Source: Bacteroidales bacterium
GTDB taxonomy: Bacteria; Bacteroidota; Bacteroidia; Bacteroidales; UBA932
DNA: 64,000 bases
NCBI GenBank assembly: GCA_017630215.1
Contig: JAGBVR010000002.1
Span: forward strand, 89,615-153,614
Direction: 5' to 3'
Shown here: positions 1 through 8,577 of the stretch, piece by piece
How positions within the stretch are numbered: position 1 is the stretch's first letter
Layout: each line of letters begins with the position of its first letter
The notes under the pieces: generated by a model
Database searches by the model: none
The model's input: only the letters and a program-made list of their open reading frames with translations
What the model was told of the DNA's origin: nothing
Made by a program: the position numbers and the translations under genes

Positions 1-2
1 CA

Positions 3-752
3 GGCGGAAACGCTCTTCCATACCGCTGGAGACCAATGGGATTCGAGCACGAAGGAAAGAAGTATGTCAATGAAAGAGCGATCGCCACACAGCAGACAGG
101 ATTCTGGTTCGTAGGACAGTCAAGAGGATGGCTCCCTGACGAAATCGGAGGAGTGAACTGGTTCGGATGCGATGATGCAGCCACATCATACCTCACACCT
201 ATCTACACTTCTACATACGAGGTACCTGAAAGCTTCCGCGTAGGAAACGGCAACATGATCACTTATTCTCCAACATCTGCCTTCTGGATGACAAACCGCG
301 TGGCAAACGCATGCTACAAGGCTTACAACATCATGTTCCCTACAGTGGATGCAGCCATCGACGCTTGGGAGGCAGAGATGGCCGAGGCTGTGGCAAAGGC
401 TGACCAGGAGGCTCTTGCACTCTACAACGCAGCTGGGGAAAAGCCTCGCAAGCAGATCAAGCGCGACAACAAGGCCGGCAAGGTCGTAGACCCTTACACA
501 TCTGTACGTGAATACCTTACAAGATTCTCTGTGGACAACGCACAGAAGATTTTCGAGAAATGGGTGGCACTCGAGCAGCTCCTTCTCGTGAAATTCATCG
601 ACGGAAACGTGAAGGCTCAGAACGAGGACGGAAGTTTCGTCACCAACGAGCACACCGACTGCATTCCGGCAAAGATCACTCAGCCGGGCTACACTGACAA
701 GTGGAAGGAAGTGACTGCCAAGGATCACGGCAAGACTATTGAAGAAAGATAA
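3..752 (+). CDS. C69 family dipeptidase (PepD-like), 3' part only
   Basis: This is the C-terminal part of a C69 (PepD-like) cysteine dipeptidase. The reading frame is open from the window edge, and an ATG at 36 is internal: the codons before it read on as GGNALPYRWRP, in the style of the family. Visible family features are the NWFGCDDAATSYLTPIY segment and the late helical part with KWVALEQLLLVKF. The N-terminal catalytic Cys and any signal peptide lie outside the window, so activity cannot be judged. The stop is 3 bp before the TonB-dependent receptor start, so the two are almost certainly cotranscribed. This suggests that dipeptide cleavage is linked to that uptake system, which is inference. 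Family assignment is fairly sure. Confidence 0.85.
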   Translation, partial: GGNALPYRWRPMGFEHEGKKYVNERAIATQQTGFWFVGQSRGWLPDEIGGVNWFGCDDAATSYLTPIYTSTYEVPESFRVGNGNMITYSPTSAFWMTNRVANACYKAYNIMFPTVDAAIDAWEAEMAEAVAKADQEALALYNAAGEKPRKQIKRDNKAGKVVDPYTSVREYLTRFSVDNAQKIFEKWVALEQLLLVKFIDGNVKAQNEDGSFVTNEHTDCIPAKITQPGYTDKWKEVTAKDHGKTIEER

Positions 753-755
753 ATA

Positions 756-3572
756 ATGCGTAAGTTTCTGACAATTGTATTTCTACTGCTTACAGTCCTG
801 GGTGCAAAAGCACAATCCAGGGCTGTAAGCGGCAGAATAATTGATGCCGGATCAGGCGATCCGGTCATCGGAGCTGTTGTCAGAATCGGAACCGACTACC
901 TGTGGGCGAGCACTGATATTGAAGGAGAATTCACTTTCGATAATGTCGAGTCTGGAAAGCACGAACTTGAGGCTTCCTGCCTGGGCTACGTGAGCGTCCT
1001 TATGGAAATCGATGTCAATAAAGACATTGAAAATCTTGAAATCAAGCTGCACGAAAGTTCACTTGCATTGGACGAAGTGGTAGTGACGGCGCAGAAGGCC
1101 AAGGATGGCCTCGGAACCACTCACAGCCTCGGTCGCGATGCGCTCAACCATCTGCAGATGTCCAATATGACCGACGTCGCAGCCCTTCTTCCGGGAGGAA
1201 AGACCGTCAATCCGGACCTTACCACCGAAAATTCATTCTCCATCCGTGAGGGAGGCTCCAACAGCGGAAACTCTGCCTTCGGAACGGCAGTGGAAGTGGA
1301 TGGAGTCAGACTCGGAAACAATGCGTCATTCGGAGAAATGGGCGGAGTCGACACCAGAAGTGTGGCCGTGGAAAACATCGAATCCATCGAGGTCATCACC
1401 GGAGTACCTTCTGCAGAATATGGTGACCTGGGCAGCGGAATGGTCAGAATCAATACCCGCAAGGGCCGTACTCCGACCAATGTAACATTCTCTGTCAATC
1501 CGCGTACATACCAGGCTTCCGTTTCAAAAGGTATTGACCTTCAAGAAAATAACGGAGTATTGAACCTCAGTGCGGAATGGGCGAGAGCCATAAAGAAGCT
1601 CATCTCGCCTTACGAATCCTACACCAGGACCGCCATCACCCTCGGCTACAGCAACACCTTCGCCAAAGGACTGCGCTTCGAGGCCGGATTCACCGGAAAC
1701 ATAGGAGGAATGAACACGAAGGACGACCCGGATGCATTCACCGGAGAGTTCAAGAAAGAAAGGGACAATGCCTTCAGAGGTAATACATCCCTGACCTGGC
1801 AGCTGAACAAGCCGGGCATCACGAATCTGAAATTCGATGCCTCGGTCAATTTCAATGACAACCTCTATCATTACCACAAATACGAATCCTACGCTTCGAA
1901 CCAGCCCGCCGTACACGCAGAACAGGAAGGCTATTTCATCGCCGGCAGACTTCCTCTGACATTCTTCTCGGACCAGATCATAGACTCCAAGGAACTGGAT
2001 CTGGCTGCTTCTGTGAAATACAATTGGCACAAGCGCTGGGATGACGTAAAGAGCCAGCTCAAGGCCGGAGTACAATGGAAGGCGAACGGCAATGTAGGAG
2101 AAGGAGAGTATTATCTGGATCCGTCTCTCGCCACCAACGGATATAGGCCAAGGCCATATACCGACTATCCGTTCATGCACAATCTCTCGGTCTATGCCGA
2201 AGAACACCTGAATCTTCCGGTAGCAGGCACCAAACTCGAAGTTACAGCCGGACTCCGACTGGAAAATGTATTCATCCAAGGCTCGCTCTACAACAAGAAA
2301 GCCACCCTCTCTCCTCGTTTCAATCTCAAATGGCAGCTTGCAGAAGGCCTTGCTGTCAGGGGAGGATGGGGAATCACGGAGAAACTGCCTTCATACTACA
2401 TCCTATATCCTAAACAGGAATACCGCGACATCCAGACATTCGGCTTCCCTCACGGAGACCAGACCAGCTATATCTATTATACCCAGCCATATACGGTAAC
2501 ATACAACCCCGATCTTCGCTGGCAGCGCAACAGCAGCTCCGAGCTGGGACTGGAAGCTTTATTCTTCGGTACAAAGATCTCATTGACAGGATTTTACAAT
2601 ATCACCAAGGGCCCATACAATTTCATCGATGTATATGAACCATATTCATACAACATACTTCAGCGTCCGGAAGGATTCACCATTCCGGCAGACCCTCAGA
2701 TTAAGGTAGACAGCCAGACAGGAATGATGTATGTAAGAGGTGGTGACGATGATTATTGGACTCCTATGGACATAAAGGTCACTGACCGCACCTTCGCTAA
2801 ATCGACCAAGCAGAATAACGGAGCCGATGTAAAAAGGGCCGGAGCGGAACTTGTGATAGACTTCCCTGAGATAAAGCCTGTCAGGACATCATTCCGACTG
2901 GATGCTTCATATACTTTCACCAAGTATCTGAATGACCAGCTTGCGGCATATTATCAGAACGGCTGGTCACACACCTCGCTTGCGAACCGTTCATACCAAT
3001 ATGTCGGAATCTATGCCAATGGAACAGGCGGCAATTCTGTGGCCAACGGAAAGATAACTCACAATCTGGACGCCAATCTCACCGCCATCACACATATTCC
3101 TCAGGCACGTCTGATCATCACCTGCAGACTGGAAATGAGCCTTCTCAGACGAAGCAGGAACCTGTCTATGTACAATGGCAGCCAATACGCTTTCACAGTA
3201 AGCGAGGCCGACAAGACCCCGACCGGGGAAGACATATATAAAGGAGATTTATATACCGCCATCCGTCCTGTATCATATATGGATCTGGACGGTAATGTGT
3301 ACCCTTTCACAGATGCCCAGGCGGCAGACCCTGCATTTGCGAACCTGATACTCAAATCGGCCAACGCCTATACCTTCGCTCAGGATGGATATGGGGCCTA
3401 TATGTCTGCCAATCTGAGCATTACAAAGGAGATAGGAGATCATGTATCCCTGTCTTTCTTTGCCAATAACTTTACCAATTCAAGGCCATATGTAGTGTCG
3501 ATGGCGACTGGAGTGGGGGCGATCTTCACCCCGGCCTTCTACTACGGACTGACCTGCCGATTGAAATTTTGA
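756..3572 (+). CDS. TonB-dependent outer membrane receptor with carboxypeptidase-like regulatory domain
   Basis: The 938-residue protein should be an outer-membrane beta-barrel importer energised by TonB. Residues 1-19 are a signal peptide ending AKAQ. Residues about 20-105 form a CarboxypepD_reg-like domain (GRIIDAGSGDPVIGAVV). A TonB-box-like stretch DEVVVTA at about 108 is followed by a plug domain with the VENIESIEVITGVPSAEYGDLGSG signature region. The remainder is barrel and ends in LKF with C-terminal Phe. It lacks the usual SusC/RagA pairing, since no SusD follows. The gene lies between a dipeptidase (3 bp upstream) and DUF4876/DUF6850 genes. The substrate is not deducible; a peptide-derived or metal ligand are options. 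Family is certain, substrate unknown. Confidence 0.93.
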   Translation: MRKFLTIVFLLLTVLGAKAQSRAVSGRIIDAGSGDPVIGAVVRIGTDYLWASTDIEGEFTFDNVESGKHELEASCLGYVSVLMEIDVNKDIENLEIKLHESSLALDEVVVTAQKAKDGLGTTHSLGRDALNHLQMSNMTDVAALLPGGKTVNPDLTTENSFSIREGGSNSGNSAFGTAVEVDGVRLGNNASFGEMGGVDTRSVAVENIESIEVITGVPSAEYGDLGSGMVRINTRKGRTPTNVTFSVNPRTYQASVSKGIDLQENNGVLNLSAEWARAIKKLISPYESYTRTAITLGYSNTFAKGLRFEAGFTGNIGGMNTKDDPDAFTGEFKKERDNAFRGNTSLTWQLNKPGITNLKFDASVNFNDNLYHYHKYESYASNQPAVHAEQEGYFIAGRLPLTFFSDQIIDSKELDLAASVKYNWHKRWDDVKSQLKAGVQWKANGNVGEGEYYLDPSLATNGYRPRPYTDYPFMHNLSVYAEEHLNLPVAGTKLEVTAGLRLENVFIQGSLYNKKATLSPRFNLKWQLAEGLAVRGGWGITEKLPSYYILYPKQEYRDIQTFGFPHGDQTSYIYYTQPYTVTYNPDLRWQRNSSSELGLEALFFGTKISLTGFYNITKGPYNFIDVYEPYSYNILQRPEGFTIPADPQIKVDSQTGMMYVRGGDDDYWTPMDIKVTDRTFAKSTKQNNGADVKRAGAELVIDFPEIKPVRTSFRLDASYTFTKYLNDQLAAYYQNGWSHTSLANRSYQYVGIYANGTGGNSVANGKITHNLDANLTAITHIPQARLIITCRLEMSLLRRSRNLSMYNGSQYAFTVSEADKTPTGEDIYKGDLYTAIRPVSYMDLDGNVYPFTDAQAADPAFANLILKSANAYTFAQDGYGAYMSANLSITKEIGDHVSLSFFANNFTNSRPYVVSMATGVGAIFTPAFYYGLTCRLKF

Positions 3573-3573
3573 C

Positions 3574-3660
3574 ACTGTCATTCCGAGGAACGGACCTATT
3601 TATCATTCCGAGGAACGAGCCTATTTGTCATTCTGAGGAACGAAGTGACGTGAGAATCTT
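3574..3660 (+). repeat. three units of the TCATTCCGAG dispersed repeat
   Basis: Three successive units (tcattccgaggaacg, the same again, then tcattctgaggaacg with a longer tail gtgacgtgagaatct) fill the whole gap between the TonB receptor and the DUF4876 gene. The last unit ends directly at the ATG at 3661, so the ribosome-binding region of that gene is repeat sequence. Confidence 0.85.
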
Positions 3661-4878
3661 ATGAAAAGGATACTATACATATTGACCATAGTTCTGACTG
3701 CTTCCTGTGCAGGCACCAAGGACCCGTACGAAGGCTCCCTGCACCTGCTGTCGGTGACAGCACAGTACCCTTCCGGCTATGAAGGCTTCGACCTGGAAGG
3801 CTCCGATGCCTTGGTGGAAGAAATCAACACCGGAAGCAGATACACCGCCCTCACAGACGCCTCAGGAAGCTTCGCAATGACTCTTCCTGACGGAATCTAC
3901 AGGGTCAATATCAGCGGACGCTCCGGTTCCGACGTATTCAACGGAGCAGCAGACAAGGTGGTCCTCTCAGGGGCCGATCTGAATCTGAAACTGCCTCTGT
4001 CTTACTCGAAGGCGGGTTCGATCGTCATAAAGGAAATATATTGCGGAGGCTGCAAGAAGCTGCCTCAGGAAGGAGATTATCAGGGTGACCAGTATTTCAT
4101 CCTGCATAATAACGACTATAATGTCCAGTACCTTGACAGTCTTTGTTTCGGAACATTGTCACCGAACAACGCCACAGCTTCAAACCCTTGGGTATCAAAG
4201 GATCCGGCCACTGGAGAAAGCATATTCCCGGACTTCCTTCCGATTATACAGGCAGTATGGCAGTTCCCTGGTGACGGTGATGATTTTCCTCTCCAGCCTG
4301 GCGAGGATGCTGTGATCTGTCTCAGAGGTGCCATTGACCATAGTCTTCAGTATCCTCTCTCGGTAAATCTGAACAAGCCGGACTATTTCGTATGCTATAA
4401 CCTGACATATTTCTGGAACACCCAGTATCATCCGGCACCGGGCAATCTGATTTCAGAGGACAGGATCATAGACGTGGTCATCAAGACCGGCCAGGCAAAT
4501 GCATATACATTCTCCTTGAGTTCGCCTACCCTCGTGCTTTGGAAGGCAAAGGGAATGACCATCCAGGAATTTGTAAACATACCGGATAATATCACTCCGG
4601 TTCCGGGAAGCAGCATCGACAATGTCGTCAAGATTCCGTATGAATGGGTATATGACGCAGTGGAAGTATTCGATGCCCGTTCGGCCAATAATTCCAAGAG
4701 ACTTGCTCCATCTGCAGATGCAGGATACGTATTGCAGACAGATGTCTTCCTTGGACACAGCCTGATCAGGCATGTCGACAAGGAGGCAAGCGCGGCTTCC
4801 GGATATGAGGTGCTCACAGACACCAACAATTCCCTCAACGATTTCTATGAATCCGAAAAACAGTCTCTCCATGAGTAA
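3661..4878 (+). CDS. DUF4876 family lipoprotein
   Basis: The 405-residue protein starts with a lipoprotein signal (LTASC, Cys16) and so should sit at the outer membrane. Residues about 30-115 look like a carboxypeptidase-regulatory/Ig-type domain (TDASGSFAMTLPDGIYRVNISG). After it comes the DUF4876 body with GSIVIKEIYCGGCKK and QYFILHNN. The family has no established function; members typically accompany a TonB receptor and a DUF6850 barrel, as here. The stop overlaps the next start by 8 bp, indicating coupled translation. The family name is recognised from sequence pattern and context, not from a search. Confidence 0.78.
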   Translation: MKRILYILTIVLTASCAGTKDPYEGSLHLLSVTAQYPSGYEGFDLEGSDALVEEINTGSRYTALTDASGSFAMTLPDGIYRVNISGRSGSDVFNGAADKVVLSGADLNLKLPLSYSKAGSIVIKEIYCGGCKKLPQEGDYQGDQYFILHNNDYNVQYLDSLCFGTLSPNNATASNPWVSKDPATGESIFPDFLPIIQAVWQFPGDGDDFPLQPGEDAVICLRGAIDHSLQYPLSVNLNKPDYFVCYNLTYFWNTQYHPAPGNLISEDRIIDVVIKTGQANAYTFSLSSPTLVLWKAKGMTIQEFVNIPDNITPVPGSSIDNVVKIPYEWVYDAVEVFDARSANNSKRLAPSADAGYVLQTDVFLGHSLIRHVDKEASAASGYEVLTDTNNSLNDFYESEKQSLHE

Positions 4879-6376
4879 GCTCAGAAACATATCTGCATTA
4901 GTGCTGCTTCTGTGCGGACTGACTGTCTCGGCACAGAGGTACGAAAGGGTCGTGAAGGACAATTTCTGGAACAGTTCGAGAAATGTATCCGGCATACGTC
5001 AAGACAGCGTATCGCGCTCGTATGCAGAGGCTTATGGCAAATATGAAACCGGTGAATTCCGCGACACATGGCAGGCTGCGGAAGGATGGAGTGCGGGTGC
5101 AGCCACGGCCAGCATCAGGCATCTGGAAAGATTGTCACTTAAGGGATCATTCTCTTTCGAACAGACAGAAGGATATGGTATGTGCGGATCGATGTTCATT
5201 GATCCGGGCTTCTATCCTGTGGATGTGCTGGAATTCACTCCGGGACGCAAAAGTTTGCAGACCTATGCCCTCGACGGAGGATTTTCATATGATCTGACCT
5301 CGGAATGGAGGATCGGAGCGGCAATGGATTTCACCTCTGCCAATATGGCCAAGAGAAAGGACCTCAGACACACGAACTGGAAGCTTGACATGACCGTCGC
5401 TCCGGGATTCATGTATCACTGCGGGGACTTTGCCATTGGCGGAAGCTATATTTTCCGTAAGACCAGCGAAAGCATCAAGGCCGAGCAGGTGGGAACTTCC
5501 GAGTCATCATACTACGTCTTCCTGAACAAGGGACTGATGTACGGAGTCTATTCAGTCTGGAGCGGCAGCGGACTCCATCTTTCGGAGGCCGGAGTGAACG
5601 GATTCCCGGTAAAGGATTTCAGCAATGGAGCCGCCCTTCAGATGCAGTACAAAGGCTTTTTCGCAGAAGCAGAATACCTCCGTACCAATGGAACAATCGG
5701 AGAGAAGGAATATATATGGTTCCGCTTTCCGGGAGATGAGATCGGTGCCGTTTTAGGATATAAGCATATCGGAGAAGGATTCAAGCATTTTGCCAGGATC
5801 GATTTCGGATGGAAGGGACTTGGATTGGACGAAAGCATCTTGGAGAAGGTGAGCGAGAATGGAGTCACCACCGTACTGAACCACGGAAGCAATAGGATAC
5901 TGACTCAGGAAACCATTTCCTTATCTCCTGAATATGAATTGGTTGGAAAGACTCTAGAGATTCTCGTCGGGGCAGATTTGAGATGGAAGAACGGTCTGTC
6001 TTCTCAGATGTATCCGTTTGTTTCCACCCAGCGGATGATGAACTGGAGAGCCGGAGCCGAGGCTCTGGTGCATTTACGCCGGTTCGATCTTGGAGCAGGA
6101 TTGGCCTTCGTAGGTGGTTCTGTCAAGGAATCCTCAGACAAGGTCAATGAGGACAGCGGAGTGCAGACTTCGCCTTTCAGACTGGAAGAATGGTACTCCC
6201 GCCAGATGGAATTCCTCACGGCCACCAGGTCGGAAGCCTCTTTGTCGCTGAGATACAATTTCCGCAAGGGAATCTATCTGCAGGCCGAAGGCTTCTGGAC
6301 CCACGGTTTTAGCCTTCCGCAGGACACCGGTTCAGACCGATTCACCACCGCCCTCCGCCTTGGATTGTCATTCTGA
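4871..6376 (+). CDS. DUF6850 family outer-membrane beta-barrel protein
   Basis: The 501-residue secreted protein starts at the ATG at 4871 (MSKLRNISALVLLLCG...SAQ, a type I signal peptide). An in-frame ATG at 4772 would lie deep inside the preceding gene. The body is rich in alternating aromatic/hydrophobic strands and Gly turns and ends in LSF with terminal Phe, as outer-membrane barrels do. It matches the DUF6850 pattern. The start overlaps the DUF4876 stop by 8 bp. It probably forms a barrel or scaffold with the DUF4876 lipoprotein and the TonB receptor; that role is inference. Confidence 0.78.
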   Translation: MSKLRNISALVLLLCGLTVSAQRYERVVKDNFWNSSRNVSGIRQDSVSRSYAEAYGKYETGEFRDTWQAAEGWSAGAATASIRHLERLSLKGSFSFEQTEGYGMCGSMFIDPGFYPVDVLEFTPGRKSLQTYALDGGFSYDLTSEWRIGAAMDFTSANMAKRKDLRHTNWKLDMTVAPGFMYHCGDFAIGGSYIFRKTSESIKAEQVGTSESSYYVFLNKGLMYGVYSVWSGSGLHLSEAGVNGFPVKDFSNGAALQMQYKGFFAEAEYLRTNGTIGEKEYIWFRFPGDEIGAVLGYKHIGEGFKHFARIDFGWKGLGLDESILEKVSENGVTTVLNHGSNRILTQETISLSPEYELVGKTLEILVGADLRWKNGLSSQMYPFVSTQRMMNWRAGAEALVHLRRFDLGAGLAFVGGSVKESSDKVNEDSGVQTSPFRLEEWYSRQMEFLTATRSEASLSLRYNFRKGIYLQAEGFWTHGFSLPQDTGSDRFTTALRLGLSF

Positions 6377-6394
6377 AATTATTGAACGTTGATT

Positions 6395-6544
6395 GTCATT
6401 CCGATGAGCCCGACTGTTATTCCGAGTGTCCCATTGCCATTCCGAGCGTCGCATTGTCATTCCGAGCGCCCCATTGTCATTCCGATGAGCCCGACTGTCA
6501 TTCCGAGCGCCCCATTGTCATTCCGAGCTTGTCGAGGAATCTCC
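6395..6544 (+). repeat. seven-unit tandem array of the TCATTCCGAG repeat
   Basis: Seven head-to-tail units of about 20-21 bp begin gtcattccga, gttattccga or gccattccga. Units 1 and 5 share the variant gatgagcccgact; units 4 and 6 share gagcgcccc. Only the last unit (6517-6544) is full length, with its hairpin ATTCC...GGAAT. The array separates the DUF6850 stop from the fimbrillin start. Translated in frame it gives a spurious Pro/Ser-rich N-terminus to the following gene. Confidence 0.9.
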
Positions 6545-6577
6545 AAACGAATTATTAAAAACAAAATTTATAAAACT

Positions 6578-8146
6578 ATGAAACGTTATCTATCCATCTC
6601 TCTCGCAGTGCTTGCAATAGCAGCCTGCCAAAAACCGGTACAGCCTGAAGCAACACCCGGAAAGATCCAGATCGAACCCGTAATCACCAAAGCCACCGAA
6701 GTCAATTTCGAAAACGGTGACAAGATCGGACTCACCATCGCAAAGGTGAACGACACTCAGAAATATGCAGACAATGCCCTTCTGACATACGACGGAAGCG
6801 TATTCAGCAGCGACCTGATGTGGTATGCCGATGCTTATTCAGAAGCTGATGTCTATGCATATTATCCATATTCAGAAAGCGGCACTCCTACTTCATATTT
6901 TGCTATTGAAGATCAGACAGAAGGCATAGCCAAAGCAGATCTTATGGCAGCCTCGAAGACAGGCGTCCTCCCTACTCCAAATGCTATCACAATGGTATTC
7001 AAGCACTTGATGACCAAGATCGTAGTCAATATCGACAATCAGTCAGGTGCAACCGTGGAGGAAGTAGGACTCGGTGGCAGCCGCCCTGCTGCTGATATTG
7101 ATATTGCCGCAATGGCTGTGTCTGAATACAGCGCTCCTCTTCCTGATGTGGAGCTTGATCCGATCAAGGCATTCGAGGCAACTGCAGGCAAGGTATGGAA
7201 AGCCATCATCATCCCTGGCGCCACAAAACTCGAACTTGTGGTAAGTCTCTCCAACGGCAAGAAGATCTCCCAGCCGCTCGCTGAGATGACCCTCAAGTCA
7301 GGCGGTCAGTACACCATCAACGCCCGTCTCCTCCAGGACAATATGATCGTAAGCGCAACAGGCGAGATCGAGAACTGGACTGACGAAGGTGACATCGAAT
7401 TCGACGGAGAAGGAACCACTGAAGATACCCCTGTGGAATTCACTGAATATGACGGATATTTCGTTTATGACGGCGTGGAATACAAGACCGTAACCCTCGC
7501 TGACGGAAACACATGGATGGCAGAAAATCTCCGTTTCATCCCACGCGGAATGACCGTTTCAAGCGACCCTGTAGAGGATGCAGGCATCTGGTATCCGGCA
7601 GCAAATGCAGACAAGGTTGCAGATCCTGCACTTGCTGAAACTCTCGGACTTCTCTATGATGCCTCTACTGCATTCGGAAGTGAAATTACAGCTGACAACG
7701 CCGGCACATTCGAAGGCACCCAGGGTATATGCCCTGAAGGATGGCATATTCCGACCGTAGCTGAGTTCACTGGACTCGTGGGACATTGCTCGAACAGTGC
7801 CCTCATCAACACAGAGGGTGCATATTACGACGCAACCATCAAGGGAGCCAGCCTCACCGCCCTCAAGGAAGCCGGATGGGAGTGGCAGTTCGCAAGTATG
7901 AGAAACAAGGCGAATACCGCCGGAAATGGAAGCTACACCGTAACCAACTACAACGGAATCTACGGAGTGATGTCATACTTGATCGGTTCTTCAATGTACC
8001 AGACGACTACCAACACAGACGGCTCCCTCAAGAATATCCAGTACTACTACCTGATGCCTACCTACAACGCTTCCAACGAAAAGGCAAGCGTAGCCTACGG
8101 CAACTTCCTCGCCGGAGCATCTATCCGTTGCGTGAAGAATAAGTAA
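6578..8146 (+). CDS. fimbrillin-like lipoprotein with C-terminal FISUMP domain
   Basis: The 522-residue protein starts at the ATG at 6578, giving the lipoprotein signal LAIAAC (Cys17); the upstream in-frame ATG at 6389 would translate the repeat array. Residues about 30-320 resemble Mfa-like/fimbrillin-family proteins (KATEVNFENGDKIGLTI, ADVYAYYPYSESG). Residues about 345-522 are a FISUMP (Fibrobacter succinogenes major paralogous) domain: TLADGNTWMAENLRFIPRG, CPEGWHIPTVAEF, ending SIRCVKNK. It is likely a surface adhesin or pilus component. It follows the TonB operon after a repeat array, so it may have its own promoter. The C-terminus lacks the Tyr-rich stretch seen in the FISUMP protein encoded at 9595-11475. 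Confidence 0.85.
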   Translation: MKRYLSISLAVLAIAACQKPVQPEATPGKIQIEPVITKATEVNFENGDKIGLTIAKVNDTQKYADNALLTYDGSVFSSDLMWYADAYSEADVYAYYPYSESGTPTSYFAIEDQTEGIAKADLMAASKTGVLPTPNAITMVFKHLMTKIVVNIDNQSGATVEEVGLGGSRPAADIDIAAMAVSEYSAPLPDVELDPIKAFEATAGKVWKAIIIPGATKLELVVSLSNGKKISQPLAEMTLKSGGQYTINARLLQDNMIVSATGEIENWTDEGDIEFDGEGTTEDTPVEFTEYDGYFVYDGVEYKTVTLADGNTWMAENLRFIPRGMTVSSDPVEDAGIWYPAANADKVADPALAETLGLLYDASTAFGSEITADNAGTFEGTQGICPEGWHIPTVAEFTGLVGHCSNSALINTEGAYYDATIKGASLTALKEAGWEWQFASMRNKANTAGNGSYTVTNYNGIYGVMSYLIGSSMYQTTTNTDGSLKNIQYYYLMPTYNASNEKASVAYGNFLAGASIRCVKNK

Positions 8147-8193
8147 GCAGTTATTATTCAGTCTCTTACTGAAAAACATTCCCTTAAATAAAG

Positions 8194-8265
8194 CTCAAGC
8201 CGATGAGCAGGCCAATCAATCTCTGGATAACTTCTAGAGGCATTGGACCTGCTCATCGGCTTGAG
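8194..8265. terminator. long perfect hairpin downstream of the fimbrillin gene
   Basis: CTCAAGCCGATGAGCAGG (8194-8211) pairs perfectly with its complement at 8248-8265. A continued CCAAT/ATTGG pairing has one bulge, and there is an inner CTCT/AGAG stem. The right arm is followed by agttcttttc. It probably terminates the fimbrillin transcript, although the long stem is more like a palindromic repeat than a minimal terminator. Confidence 0.65.
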
Positions 8266-8281
8266 AGTTCTTTTCATGATA

Positions 8282-8365
8282 CACCGTGGGCTAAGCTGCG
8301 GAACCTGCTTTAAGCTGCCGAATCCCGTATATTTCGGCTGCGGTGCTGCTTATTAGTTCAAGAAA
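8282..8365. repeat. copy 1 of the GCTGCCGAA hairpin repeat
   Basis: The segment begins CACCGTGG and contains cctgctttaagctgccgaatccc...ttcggctgcggtgc. This matches 12567-12612 closely. The same CACCGTGG start is found at 12416 and 29681. No gene is seen between 8147 and 8557. Confidence 0.7.
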
Positions 8366-8400
8366 CAGCTTGCCCATGCAGGGCATTTATCAAATTAACA

Positions 8401-8577
8401 TAGAACATCCGTGGAACAATTTGTCTGATTTTTCATAAAAATGCGACAAATTTTATCGACAAAAATTTAGCCTACAAGTACCCAGAAAGCCGTTTTCATC
8501 AAATAGCCGCATACTTTTTGATTATACGGATAATGCTCCTCAACTTTGCAGAAAAATATGACTATGGCAGCAAATGG
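8401..8577. repeat. rhuM upstream segment, repeated at 29942-30116
   Basis: About 175 bp align over their whole length with 29942-30116. Shared blocks are ggaacaatttgtct, agaaagccgtttt, aaatagccg and ttatacggataatgctcc, then actttg and atgactatggca. The homology runs through the promoter and the rhuM start, so the two loci descend from one module. Confidence 0.92.
8517..8548 (+). promoter_or_regulatory. probable rhuM promoter
   Basis: TTTG (8517-8520), 20 bp spacer, CAACTTTG (8541-8548), one mismatch from TAnnTTTG. Both boxes are conserved in the second copy at 30057-30088. The start codon at 8558 lies about 10 bp after the -7 box, so the transcript would be leaderless or nearly so. Confidence 0.6.

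Noticed and set aside
1524-2279. 251-codon minus-strand frame inside the TonB receptor gene
   Set aside because: Antisense shadow of a conserved gene, with no signal, motif or promoter of its own.
756-3572. SusC of a Sus-like pair for the SusD fusion protein
   Set aside because: This receptor lies 30 kb away, has no SusD next to it, and belongs to an operon with DUF4876/DUF6850. Nothing links it to the fusion genes.
6389-6577. N-terminal extension of the fimbrillin-FISUMP gene
   Set aside because: The extra 63 residues are the translated repeat array. The lipoprotein signal starts at 6578.
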